Shown here: positions 50,064 through 58,433 of the stretch, one piece after another
Layout of the letters: each line of letters starts with the position of its first letter
Position numbering within the stretch: position 1 is the stretch's first letter
Assembly: GCA_934352055.1 (NCBI GenBank)
Contig: CAKRJY010000001.1
Coordinates: 124,001 to 188,000, forward strand
DNA length: 64,000 nt
Reading direction: 5' to 3'
Origin: an uncultured Lachnospiraceae bacterium
Lineage (GTDB): Bacteria > Bacillota > Clostridia > Lachnospirales > Lachnospiraceae
The notes under the pieces: generated by a model
The model's input: the letters and a program-made list of their open reading frames with translations, nothing else
Databases searched by the model: none
Told to the model about the DNA's origin: nothing
Made by a program: the position numbers and the translations under genes

Positions 50064-50702
50064 CTAGTCTTCTGACCAGTACTCCATTGGAATAGGCTCT
50101 ATTACAACTGCAATTATATTATCATTCTGATCTACTCTAAATCTAAATGCATAAAAATACTCTTTTGTTGAATCAAGTTTCAAGAAGTAGTTGTAAGCTC
50201 CACAGTCATTCAATCCATCATGTGAAAATTCAGCCTTAATATCTGTAGAATGATATTCTGTATTCCCGTATAATTCCAATACTTTGTCTATACTATCTCC
50301 AAGCTTGATACCTCTTACTGTACTCTCTAATACACCACCATCATCTGTAAATCCTCCTGAGAGAATCATAGCTGCATTTTCTGCAACTATATATGCAGCT
50401 CCGTCATTTCCTGCCTCTACATATTCATTGTAGGTATTATATCCAAAGAAACTAAAGGCAAGGTCTTTTTCTGATAATGGCTCACCTTTTTCTATGTCTG
50501 TTGCTTCTATTGTCTCAACTTCTTCTGTATTTTCTACTGTCTCTGTACTCTCTGCGTCCTCTGTTTCTGTGGTCTTTTCCTGTACGGATTCAACAGTATC
50601 ATTGAGGGATTCTTTACCAGCTGTGGTTTCCTGCTTGCCACAAGCTACGATTGATAATCCCATTACTAAGCTCAAGATTGTTACCAGAAATTTTCTTTTC
50701 AT
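50064..50702 (-). CDS. Lipoprotein of unknown function
   Basis: A 212-residue lipoprotein: signal MKRKFLVTILSLVMGLSIVAC with lipobox IVAC, then a long Glu/Thr-rich linker (about 25-75), and a compact C-terminal domain (FFGYNTYNEYVEAG, GIKLGDSIDKVLELYG, and a strand-rich end with YFYAFRFRVDQNDNIIAVVIE). The GIKLGDS-DKVLELYG element resembles the repeat unit of BamE/SmpA-like small domains, but this is only a resemblance. It lies 20 bases behind the membrane-anchored MerR gene and is probably controlled with it. Confidence 0.75.
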   Translation of the reverse strand: MKRKFLVTILSLVMGLSIVACGKQETTAGKESLNDTVESVQEKTTETEDAESTETVENTEEVETIEATDIEKGEPLSEKDLAFSFFGYNTYNEYVEAGNDGAAYIVAENAAMILSGGFTDDGGVLESTVRGIKLGDSIDKVLELYGNTEYHSTDIKAEFSHDGLNDCGAYNYFLKLDSTKEYFYAFRFRVDQNDNIIAVVIEPIPMEYWSED

Positions 50703-50722
50703 ATTTTACTCTACTCTCCCTT

Positions 50723-51634
50723 TTAATCTTTTGTGAATTCTTCTTGCACATCACTGCGATTCCAATAAAAGAAATAATTGCGAATAGACATCGCAACACA
50801 TAACACCAACATAGCGATCAGAATAAGAGCGCCTTCCATGGTAGAAAACAGCGTTTTCAACGATGCTGGTCCTGCCCAAAGGACGAATAACAGCATTTCC
50901 AATACTGCAGGCCAACATACATGCAGCAACCGCATCCATTTCTTTCTACCCGATTGGTACGCAGCATCTGTTTCCGGCGCATCCTTTCTTGTACATCGAA
51001 CCACCGCTACCGGAATACCGTGAACAGCCGTGTAATTTCGTTCTGCAGTGTATTCCACCCCATCCATAATGAATTCCGGATACATCCCCTCTTTCGTTAT
51101 GGTAATCTCCTTATCCCTCTCTCTCGCATAAGCATACAGTGCATTAGCAAAATCATACCTATCTTTAATCGCATCATCTGGTGTAAACGTAAAGGTTCTT
51201 TGGTGCTCATATTGAACCACATCCTTATAATCCGAAATCCACTTATCAAAATAATTGCCCGGCACCTTTTCCATCTGGTTGAGATACGAATCAACATTAA
51301 TATCTGCAATTGTTTTATGCGTTTTTCTTAAATTTTCACAGAGATCAATCGCACACTTTGTATTTGCTAATTTTTTCTCTAATGCTTTTTCCTGTTTTAC
51401 GAGAAGATTGTCAGGCTCATCTGTTTCACATAACATCAACTTAATCTGTTCGATAGGCATATCCAGCATGCGAAACATTTTTACCAGTTTTAGCAAACGG
51501 ACATCTTCCTCATTATATTCTCGATATCCATTTTCTTCGTTACGTTTTGGATGAATCAATCCACTCTTTTCATAAAATCTAATATTTTGGCTTGAAATCC
51601 CTGTAAGTTTTTCTACTTGCTTGATGTTCATCAT
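50723..51634 (-). CDS. Membrane-anchored MerR-family regulator (second copy type)
   Basis: A 303-residue protein with an N-terminal MerR winged helix (MMNIKQVEKLTGISSQNIRFYEKSGLIHPKR, NGYREYNEEDVRLLKLVKMFRMLDM), a coiled coil (about 85-125), a cytoplasmic middle domain and two hydrophobic helices at the C-terminus (about 233-255 and 268-290). Its design parallels the regulator at 11834-12478. The promoter has a 19-base spacer that suits MerR control and its -35 lies within the end of cutC. The next gene is a lipoprotein, so a surface signal may be involved. Confidence 0.83.
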   Translation of the reverse strand: MMNIKQVEKLTGISSQNIRFYEKSGLIHPKRNEENGYREYNEEDVRLLKLVKMFRMLDMPIEQIKLMLCETDEPDNLLVKQEKALEKKLANTKCAIDLCENLRKTHKTIADINVDSYLNQMEKVPGNYFDKWISDYKDVVQYEHQRTFTFTPDDAIKDRYDFANALYAYARERDKEITITKEGMYPEFIMDGVEYTAERNYTAVHGIPVAVVRCTRKDAPETDAAYQSGRKKWMRLLHVCWPAVLEMLLFVLWAGPASLKTLFSTMEGALILIAMLVLCVAMSIRNYFFYWNRSDVQEEFTKD

Positions 51635-51669
51635 TTTCCATTCCTCCGTGTTTTGCTTTTTACACCTGA

Positions 51670-51700
51670 ACTCTAAACCATATACAAACTACAAGGTCAA
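51670..51700 (-). promoter_or_regulatory. MerR-type promoter (19-bp spacer) overlapping the end of cutC
   Basis: Minus strand TTGACC (51695-51700) and TAGAGT (51670-51675) with a spacer of 19 bases. The spacer carries an imperfect dyad of the form ACC-T-GTA...TAT-A-GGT. The -35 lies in the last codons and stop of cutC (stop at 51689). The merR-like gene begins 36 bases downstream. Confidence 0.65.
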
Positions 51701-52432
51701 TACTTTTACCATTTTTTCTACTTTTTTAGGATCTACCATCTCATATGCGTCCTTTTTTTCTGCATCATAAGAAAAATCTACATTCTGATGTGAGGTTGTC
51801 GCATCCACGTTCCATTTTCGACAAGATGTATGCACCTGCTCCACTTTCGTATATTCCATCAAATCAATGACATTTTCCGCATTCACGCCGCTTCCTGCCA
51901 AAAATGTGATTTCTTTTCCATATTGGCTTTGCAGCCATTGCAATTGCTTTCTTCCCGTCCATGCATCCGGCGCACCACCACTGGTAAGAATCCGGTCTGC
52001 TCCAAGAGAAATCAAAGTTTCCACTGCATGCTCCTGCTGTGCAACGCAATCAAATGCCCGGTGAAATACTGCTTCTTTCCCTTTTTCATGAACAAGCGCA
52101 ATCATTTCTTCCGTCCGCGCAACATCCAGTGTGTGATCTGCTTGCAAAAAGCCAAACGCAATTCCGTCTGCTCCATGATCTAACAGTATGCGCGCATCCA
52201 AGAGCATCGTCCGATATTCTTCTTTTGAATAACAAAACCCGCCTCCTCTTGGTCGAACCATCGTCACAACGGGAATATCACATTGCTCTTTTGCGCAAAT
52301 CAAATGAGCGAGTGATGGTGTCAGCCCGCCCAAATACAATGCACTATTAAGTTCCGCACGATCTGCACCATTTTCCCAGGCATTTTTCACATCTTCAAAA
52401 CTGCCACAGCAAATTTCCAGCAATCCTTTCAA
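51689..52432 (-). CDS. cutC: CutC family protein
   Basis: A 247-residue TIM-barrel protein of the CutC family, named for copper homeostasis in E. coli although the mechanism is not established. Seen: LLEICCGSFEDVKNAWENGADRAELNSALYLGGLTPS, VTMVRPRGGGFCYS, GADGIAFGFLQADHTLD, VFHRAFDC, ILTSGGAPDAWTG and the metal-like cluster in VEQVHTSCRKWN. It begins the minus-strand run that continues with the MerR gene, which however has its own promoter. Confidence 0.93.
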   Translation of the reverse strand: MKGLLEICCGSFEDVKNAWENGADRAELNSALYLGGLTPSLAHLICAKEQCDIPVVTMVRPRGGGFCYSKEEYRTMLLDARILLDHGADGIAFGFLQADHTLDVARTEEMIALVHEKGKEAVFHRAFDCVAQQEHAVETLISLGADRILTSGGAPDAWTGRKQLQWLQSQYGKEITFLAGSGVNAENVIDLMEYTKVEQVHTSCRKWNVDATTSHQNVDFSYDAEKKDAYEMVDPKKVEKMVKVLTL

Positions 52433-52601
52433 TTAGCCCCCTCCTATCTTCTTTCTTTTCCGATTTTTTATCACCTCCATTATACCGTTTCTGATGCTTT
52501 TATCCAACTCATTTTCTATCCCATACGTTTTACATATCTTGCTCTATTTTTTCCCAAGGCTTCTCTTTCTTTTGCGTAATTTGTCCTTTCTCTGAAATCC
52601 C

Positions 52602-52631
52602 TTGACACCAGCCTGTAATAACCGATAAAAT
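52602..52631 (+). promoter_or_regulatory. Promoter of the MATE transporter gene
   Basis: TTGACA (52602-52607), 18-base spacer, TAAAAT (52626-52631), 35 bases upstream of the ATG; an AAAGGAG ribosome site follows. The remainder of the 52433-52600 interval is T-rich with nothing further. Confidence 0.7.
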
Positions 52632-52666
52632 GGCAAGGATTTCACTAAATATAAAGGAGTTTTACC

Positions 52667-54019
52667 ATGATACTATCCAGAACCAAAGATGATGAATTAG
52701 CGCAACAAATGTTACATCTGGTTGTACCAATCGCTATACAGCAATTTATGCTTGCACTTGTGAGCGCAACCGATGCCCTGATGTTAGGATTTGTCGACCA
52801 GACATCTCTTTCTGCTGTTTCTCTTGCAGGGCAGGTTCAATTTGTTCTCAATCTCTTTGTTGCCGGTATTGCTGCCGGCTGTGGCATCATGATTGCACAA
52901 TATTGGGGCAAAAGGGACGCCGCTTCCATTGAAAAAGTCATGCCCGTTGCATTATATACCAACCTTTTATCCGGCGGAATTTTTACAGTGCTTGCCCTTA
53001 TGATACCGGGTGGACTTATGCGCATTTTTACAAATGATCCTTTGCTGATTGCCAATGGTGCGTCCTACTTACGTGCGGTTGCACTTTCTTATGTTTTTTG
53101 TGGAATTTCACAGATTTATCTGATTCTTCTGAAAAACACAGGACATGCCGCGCTGAGTTCGAAAATCAGCTCTTCCGCTGTCATTCTTAATATTGTTTTA
53201 AATGCTATTTTGATTTTCGGTCTGTTTGGAGCACCACGCCTCGGCATTGTCGGTGCCGCTTACGCAACGGTTGCCGCTCGATTGGTTGAACTTGTATGGG
53301 CATATTTTGCCGTACGCCACGCTCATAATGTTGCCATCCGCTGGTCCGGCATTTTACACACCAGTAAAGTTTTAACGAAAGATTTTTGGTACTACACAAC
53401 ACCAGCTCTTGGTGCAGCTCTTGTATGGGGCATCGCCTTTGTCCTATACTCTGTCATCTTAGGGCACATGGGCAGTGATGCAGTCGCTGCAAATTCCATT
53501 GCCAGCATTGTAAAAAGTATGGTGCAATGCGTGATTCGTGGTGTCAGTGCAGGTGCCGGTATTCTTGTCGGCAATTTGCTTGGCGCAAATGAACTGGAAA
53601 AAGCGAAAAATTACGGAGGCAGAATCACGCGTATCTCCATTCTCATCGGTGTAGTAACCGGAACCATTTTAATCATCTTATCACCATTTGTATCTCACGT
53701 TGCTCCTATGTCGGACACCGCAAGAGGGTATCTGCAATTTATGATGGTTGTACTTGGATTCAACCTCATGGGGCAATCTGTAAACACCACCGTACTCGAT
53801 GGTATTTTCTGTGCTGGCGGCGATGCCAAATTTGATATGATCGGTAATCTGGGTGCCATGTGGTGCTTTTCCGTACCTCTTGGTTTTATTACTGCGTTCG
53901 TTTTCCATGCGCCCGTCTGGCTTGTCTATATCATTATCAGCTTAGATGAAATTGTGAAACTTCCTGCCGTTTACAAACACTACAAAAAATATGTATGGGT
54001 TAGAAACATCACAAGATAA
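52667..54019 (+). CDS. MATE family efflux transporter
   Basis: A 450-residue, 12-helix membrane protein of the MATE family (Na+- or H+-driven export of cationic drugs and metabolites). The N-half starts MLHLVVPIAIQQFMLALVSATDALMLGFV; each half has the typical repeat of six helices, with GIAAGCGIMIAQYWGKRD in the first and GVSAGAGILVGNLLGANELEKAK in the second. The substrate cannot be read. AAAGGAG ribosome site. The gene is divergent from cutC and has its own promoter. Confidence 0.93.
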   Translation: MILSRTKDDELAQQMLHLVVPIAIQQFMLALVSATDALMLGFVDQTSLSAVSLAGQVQFVLNLFVAGIAAGCGIMIAQYWGKRDAASIEKVMPVALYTNLLSGGIFTVLALMIPGGLMRIFTNDPLLIANGASYLRAVALSYVFCGISQIYLILLKNTGHAALSSKISSSAVILNIVLNAILIFGLFGAPRLGIVGAAYATVAARLVELVWAYFAVRHAHNVAIRWSGILHTSKVLTKDFWYYTTPALGAALVWGIAFVLYSVILGHMGSDAVAANSIASIVKSMVQCVIRGVSAGAGILVGNLLGANELEKAKNYGGRITRISILIGVVTGTILIILSPFVSHVAPMSDTARGYLQFMMVVLGFNLMGQSVNTTVLDGIFCAGGDAKFDMIGNLGAMWCFSVPLGFITAFVFHAPVWLVYIIISLDEIVKLPAVYKHYKKYVWVRNITR

Positions 54020-54030
54020 AGATGCCAAAA

Positions 54031-54082
54031 GGGACGCTCCTATGCGCCGAGGTTTTGACCCCAGTATCTTAAGGAACGTCCC
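54031..54082. terminator. Imperfect hairpin between converging MATE and uxaC genes
   Basis: GGGACG-C-TCCT (54031-54041) pairs with AGGA-A-CGTCCC (54072-54082), 10 bp with one mismatch and a 30-base loop. It could end either transcript, though no T-run is obvious. The word GGGACG(C/T)TCC appears again near 47144. Confidence 0.5.
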
Positions 54083-54089
54083 TGATGTA

Positions 54090-55484
54090 CTAAATTTCGA
54101 AATAACGTTTTGCGTTGCGATATGCAATGCCTTCTACAATCTTCTGTAAAGACTTGTCATCGGCTGGATATTCACCATTTTCTACCCAATTTCCAATCAG
54201 TTCACACATAATACGACGGAAATATTCATGTCTTGTATAAGACAGGAAACTTCTTGAATCGGTCAGCATACCGATAAAGTTACCAAGCAATCCTAAGTTT
54301 GCAAGCGATGTCATCTGCTCCATCATGCCTGTCTTGTTATCGTTAAACCACCATGCAGAACCGTGCTGGATCTTTCCTACAGCTTCTGCTGACTGGAAAC
54401 AGCCGATAATGGTTCCAATGGCTGCATTGTCGATAGGATTCAATGAGTAAATAATTGTCTTTGGCAATTCATCTGTATAAGCCAGAGCATTTAAGAAATC
54501 TGCCAACTCATTGATTGGTGCACTCGTTGAAATACTATCAATTCCTGCATCCGGTCCTAAAGCTTCAAACACCTTACGGTTGTTATCACGTTTTACACCA
54601 TAATGCAGCTGCATTACCCAGTTCAAACGATGATATTCTTTTCCAAGATGTAATAAAACGCCCATCTTGTATTTGCCGATTTCTTCGTGGCTCAAAGTCT
54701 CTCCAGCCATCTTCTTAGCAAATACGGCTTCTACTTCTTCCTCGGTTGTCTTTGCGTATGCTACATATTCCAAGCCATGATCGCTGACACAACAGCCTGC
54801 TTCTTTGAAGTATTCCATTCTCTTCGTAAGTGCTGTCTTCACATCTGCAAACGATGTGATTTTCATGCCTGCTGCATCGCCTAATTTTTCCATATAGGAA
54901 ACAAAATCATCTTTTTCAATATTGACAGCCTTGTCTGGTCTCCAGGATGGAAGCACCTTTACGTTAAAACTCTCATCCGCCGCAATCACTTTATGCCAAT
55001 GCAGATCGTCAATCGGATCATCCGTTGTACCAATCATTTCTACATTAGAATCAAGAATCAGCTGTCTTGCAGACACATTCTGTAACTTTTCGTTACACAG
55101 ATTCCATACTTCTTCTGCTGTATCGCCATTCAGAGCACCGGTATAACCAAAGTATCTCTGCAATTCCAGATGTGACCAGTGGTAAAGTGGGTTTCCGATT
55201 GCCATTTCCAATGTTTCTGCCCATTTCTGGAATTTCTCACGGTCTGTCGCATCTCCTGTGATGTAGCGCTCTTCCACACCATTGGAACGCATCTGACGCC
55301 ACTTATAGTGATCCCCACCAAGCCATACCTGTGTAATGTTTTCAAAATGAGCATCCTCAGCGATTTCCTGTGGGCTCAAATGGCAGTGATAATCGATGAT
55401 TGGCATCTTTTCTGCAAAATCATGGAATAAATGTTTTGCTGTATCTGTTGTCAAAAGGAAATCCTTATCCATAAATTTTTTCAT
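54090..55484 (-). CDS. uxaC: Glucuronate isomerase
   Basis: Converts D-glucuronate to D-fructuronate (and galacturonate to tagaturonate), the first step of hexuronate breakdown. A 464-residue amidohydrolase-fold protein with KDFLLTTDTAKHLFHDFAEKMPIIDYHCHLSP (metal HxH), GDHYKWRQMRSNGV, TTDDPIDDLHWH, LHYGVKRDNN and MLTDSRSFLSYTRHEYFRR. The start at 55484 has AGAGG 10 bases before it. Last gene of the uxuA-uxuB-eda-uxaC group; 93 bases separate it from eda. Confidence 0.97.
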   Translation of the reverse strand: MKKFMDKDFLLTTDTAKHLFHDFAEKMPIIDYHCHLSPQEIAEDAHFENITQVWLGGDHYKWRQMRSNGVEERYITGDATDREKFQKWAETLEMAIGNPLYHWSHLELQRYFGYTGALNGDTAEEVWNLCNEKLQNVSARQLILDSNVEMIGTTDDPIDDLHWHKVIAADESFNVKVLPSWRPDKAVNIEKDDFVSYMEKLGDAAGMKITSFADVKTALTKRMEYFKEAGCCVSDHGLEYVAYAKTTEEEVEAVFAKKMAGETLSHEEIGKYKMGVLLHLGKEYHRLNWVMQLHYGVKRDNNRKVFEALGPDAGIDSISTSAPINELADFLNALAYTDELPKTIIYSLNPIDNAAIGTIIGCFQSAEAVGKIQHGSAWWFNDNKTGMMEQMTSLANLGLLGNFIGMLTDSRSFLSYTRHEYFRRIMCELIGNWVENGEYPADDKSLQKIVEGIAYRNAKRYFEI

Positions 55485-55577
55485 GTGTTTTGTCCTCTCT
55501 CTTCTTGTCGTTTTAGCCAAAAATCGCCCACGGATTCTATCATCTGTGAGCGATTCTGTATGAGTCTATATAATGAA

Positions 55578-56216
55578 TTAAGCGTTCTTTACAAGGTCTA
55601 CAGCGCTCTTTGTCATAGCCTTGATCTCGTCAAACTTACCAGCCTTAACAAGATCACCCTTTACCATCCAGCTTCCGCCAGCTGCGATGATCTTTGGCTC
55701 AGCAAGATACTCTAAAATATTTGCTTCGCTTACACCACCTGTTGGCATAAAACGCATCTGTGGGAAAGGAGCTGCCAAAGCCTTGATTGTCTTAAGTCCC
55801 CCAAACTGTGATGCTGGGAAGAACTTAGCAACTGGAAGTCCATGATTTACAACCATCATAAGTTCTGTAGGTGTACATACGCCTGGAAGAATTGGAATAT
55901 TGTTCTCACAGCAGTATGTTGTAACTTCTTCTGAATATCCAGGTGTTACGATAAACTTAGCTCCACACTCGATTGCTTTCTTGCACTGCTCTACGTTTAC
56001 AACAGTACCAGCACCAACGAGCATTTCTGGGAAAGCTTCGCTCATTGCCTTGATAGAATCAGCTGCAGCTGCTGTACGGAATGTAACCTCAGCTACTGGA
56101 AGTCCTCCATCAATCAATGCCTGTCCAAGAGGAACTGCATCCTTTGCATCTTCAAGAACAACAACTGGAACGATTTTCAGTTCTTCAACTTTTTTTAATA
56201 ATTCTTGCATTTCCAT
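55578..56216 (-). CDS. eda: KDPG/KHG aldolase
   Basis: Splits 2-keto-3-deoxy-6-phosphogluconate to pyruvate and glyceraldehyde 3-phosphate. A 212-residue TIM barrel with VEELKIVPVVVLEDAKDAVPLGQAL, the catalytic Glu in PVAEVTFRT, VGAGTVVN, the Schiff-base Lys in HGLPVAKFFPASQFGG and FMPTGGVSEANILEYL. Ribosome site AGAGG 9 bases upstream. It supplies the last step of the pathway encoded here. The neighbouring 2-keto-3-deoxygluconate kinase is not in the window. Confidence 0.96.
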   Translation of the reverse strand: MEMQELLKKVEELKIVPVVVLEDAKDAVPLGQALIDGGLPVAEVTFRTAAAADSIKAMSEAFPEMLVGAGTVVNVEQCKKAIECGAKFIVTPGYSEEVTTYCCENNIPILPGVCTPTELMMVVNHGLPVAKFFPASQFGGLKTIKALAAPFPQMRFMPTGGVSEANILEYLAEPKIIAAGGSWMVKGDLVKAGKFDEIKAMTKSAVDLVKNA

Positions 56217-56262
56217 TATATATTACCTCTTTTCTACTTTATAACATAACAACGTTTCATTT

Positions 56263-56294
56263 AAGGAAGTTCTGTTCGCTAAGTTGCCCTCGGT
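56263..56294. repeat. Copy of the dgt-end repeat directly after uxuB
   Basis: AAGGAAGTTCTGTTCGCTAAGTT at 56263-56285 differs in two bases from the segment at 45959-45981, and the following GCCCTCGGT resembles GCTTTCGGT there. As at dgt, the repeat begins right at the stop codon of the upstream gene (uxuB stop at 56295). Confidence 0.75.
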
Positions 56295-57146
56295 TTACAC
56301 CCCTGAGTATGCAGAGAAGCCACCGTCAACTGGAAGAACAACACCTGTGATAAATCCAGCAGCTTCGTTGTTCAAAAGGAATAACAAGCTTCCGATCAAC
56401 TCTTCTGATTCGCCGAAACGTCCCATTGGAGTAGCAGCAAGGATCTTGCCGGTACGTGGGGTTGGAGTTCCATCTTCGTTAAATAACAACTTTGCATTCT
56501 GCTTTGTTGAGAAGAATCCCGGTGCAATTGCATTTACACGGATGCCAGCCTTTGAGAAATGAACAGCAAGCCACTGTGTAAAGTTGCTGATTGCTGCCTT
56601 TGCTCCAGAATAGGCAGGAATTTTGGTGAGTGGAGTGAATGCATTCATTGAGGAAATATTTAAAATATTACATCCTTCTTTGTCTACCATATCCTGGGCA
56701 AAGATCTGTGTTGGAAGCAATGTTCCAATGAAATTTAGGTTAAATACAAACTCTACTCCGCTTGGATCCAAGTCGAAGAAAGAAATTGTATCAGCGTCGA
56801 TATCACCATGCTCGAAGTATTCCTTGTCTGTAGTGGCACGTGGGTTATTTCCGCCTGCGCCGTTGATAAGGATATCGCATGTACCAAGATCAGCAACAAC
56901 TGCTTCATGTGTTGCGATCAGGCTGTCTTTTTCCAAAACATTTGTCTTATATGCCTTTGCTACACCGCCTTCTGCTACGATTTCGTCAGCAACCTTCTGT
57001 GCAGCTTCTTCATTTAAATCAAGGACTGCAACCTTAGCACCAGCCTGTGCAAGTGCCTGGGCGAACATTCCGCAAAGCACACCGCCTGCTCCTGTTACAA
57101 CTGCAACCTTTCCTGAAAGATCTGTGTTAAGTGGTAATTTAATCAT
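56295..57146 (-). CDS. uxuB: D-mannonate oxidoreductase (fructuronate reductase), SDR type
   Basis: Reduces D-fructuronate to D-mannonate with NAD(P)H. A 283-residue short-chain dehydrogenase: GKVAVVTGAGGVLCGMFAQALAQAGAKVAVLD (cofactor loop), ILINGAGGNNPRATT, the catalytic Ser in NISSMNAFTPLTKIPAYSGAKAAI with Tyr-x3-Lys, and the end GVVLPVDGGFSAYSGV. This SDR form is the one linked with uxuA in Firmicutes, unlike the long-chain E. coli UxuB. It lies 38 bases after uxuA. Confidence 0.94.
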   Translation of the reverse strand: MIKLPLNTDLSGKVAVVTGAGGVLCGMFAQALAQAGAKVAVLDLNEEAAQKVADEIVAEGGVAKAYKTNVLEKDSLIATHEAVVADLGTCDILINGAGGNNPRATTDKEYFEHGDIDADTISFFDLDPSGVEFVFNLNFIGTLLPTQIFAQDMVDKEGCNILNISSMNAFTPLTKIPAYSGAKAAISNFTQWLAVHFSKAGIRVNAIAPGFFSTKQNAKLLFNEDGTPTPRTGKILAATPMGRFGESEELIGSLLFLLNNEAAGFITGVVLPVDGGFSAYSGV

Positions 57147-57184
57147 TGTAAATTCCTCCTGTAATTTATTGAAATTGAAAACTA

Positions 57185-58240
57185 TTAGTTGTTCTTATCA
57201 GCCTTTTCTACAGCCTCGAACAAACCATTGATATATGTTGCTCCAAGTGCTCTGTCATAAAGACCATAACCTGCGCGACCTGTCTCGCCCCAGATCATTC
57301 TTCCATGGTCTGGACGAACATATCCGGTAAATCCATTATCGTGAAGAGCCTTTACGATTGCATACATATCAAGGCTTCCACAGCTTGAAAGATGTGCTCT
57401 TTCTTCAAACCCATTGTCAAGAACCTGTACATTTCTAAGATGTGCGAAGTGGATTCTTCCCATCTTTGCATACTTAGCAGCCATCTTTACAACGTCATTT
57501 TTAGCTGAGCATCCCAAAGATCCTGTACAAAGTGTGATTCCATTGTGTGTATCATCTACAAGACCAAGGAAACGATCTAAGTTCTCTTCACAAGTAATGA
57601 TTCTTGGAAGTCCGAAAATGCTCCAGCAAGGATCGTCTTCATGAATTGCCATGTTTACGTCACACTCTGCTGCTACCGGAATGATTTTTTCAAGGAAATA
57701 CTGTAAGTTGTTCCACAAATCATCTTCTGATAATTCCTGATACTGTGCTACGATGTCCTTTAACTCTTCTCTGGAGTAGCTTGCGTCCCATCCTGGAAGT
57801 GTAAGATCACTGTCAGACTCTAATGGGTTAACCTCATCAACCTGCTCTTGATAATAAACAAGTGATGTTGAACCATCAGCGAGCGGATGATCAAGCTGTG
57901 TTCTTGTCCAGTCAAATACTGGCATAAAGTTGTAGCATACACACTTGACACCAGCCTCAGCTACACGGCGAATGTTTTCGCAGTAGTTCTCGATGTAGTG
58001 ATCTCTTGAAGGCTTTCCTAATTTAATATCTTCATGAACCGGAATACTCTCGATTACTTCAAAATGAAGACCTGCATCTTCTGTCTGCTTTTTCAACTTT
58101 GCAATAGATTCTCTGCTCCAAACTTCTCCAACTGGAACATCATAAACAGCTGTTACGATAGAATCCATACCTGGAATCTGTCTGATCTGCTCCAATGTTA
58201 CCTTGTCGTCTTCTCCATACCAACGGAATGATAATTTCAT
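57185..58240 (-). CDS. uxuA: Mannonate dehydratase
   Basis: Dehydrates D-mannonate to 2-keto-3-deoxygluconate, Fe/Mn dependent. The protein of 351 residues has MKLSFRWYGEDDKVTLEQIRQIPGM, VSYDVPVGEVW-like start region, CYNFMPVFDWTRT, the metal ligands in MAIHEDDPCWSIFGLPRI, LCTGSLGC, IHFAHLRNV and RPDHGRMIWGE. The ATG at 58240 has AGGAGGG 8 bases before it; the longer frame is rejected. First gene of the hexuronate operon, divergent from the AraC regulator. Confidence 0.96.
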   Translation of the reverse strand: MKLSFRWYGEDDKVTLEQIRQIPGMDSIVTAVYDVPVGEVWSRESIAKLKKQTEDAGLHFEVIESIPVHEDIKLGKPSRDHYIENYCENIRRVAEAGVKCVCYNFMPVFDWTRTQLDHPLADGSTSLVYYQEQVDEVNPLESDSDLTLPGWDASYSREELKDIVAQYQELSEDDLWNNLQYFLEKIIPVAAECDVNMAIHEDDPCWSIFGLPRIITCEENLDRFLGLVDDTHNGITLCTGSLGCSAKNDVVKMAAKYAKMGRIHFAHLRNVQVLDNGFEERAHLSSCGSLDMYAIVKALHDNGFTGYVRPDHGRMIWGETGRAGYGLYDRALGATYINGLFEAVEKADKNN

Positions 58241-58273
58241 GTAGACCCTCCTCATATTTTAAAAAATTATTAT

Positions 58274-58324
58274 GGGCTTTTTGTGCAGCCCTTATGTCTC
58301 ATATCACTGTACCTATAATGTACA
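58274..58324. promoter_or_regulatory. uxuA leader hairpin and putative operator
   Basis: A palindrome TGTAC-CTATAAT-GTACA (58308-58324) surrounds a -10-like TATAAT/TTATAG and may be the binding site of the divergent regulator or another repressor. A small hairpin GGGCT...AGCCC (58274-58291) lies in the uxuA leader. No clear -35 is seen for uxuA, so activation would be needed. Confidence 0.5.
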
Positions 58325-58366
58325 ATCTTTCCCCAAATATTAAAATCATAAAACTTGTTGTAAACA

Positions 58367-58395
58367 TTGCAAAAGTTGTTGTTGAGGTGTAAAAT
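58367..58395 (+). promoter_or_regulatory. Promoter of the AraC regulator gene
   Basis: TTGCAA (58367-58372), 17-base spacer, TAAAAT (58390-58395), about 39 bases upstream of the ATG with an AAGGATGG site. Confidence 0.75.
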
Positions 58396-58433
58396 CAGAT
58401 ACATAACAACACATAGAATAAGGATGGTATCTT

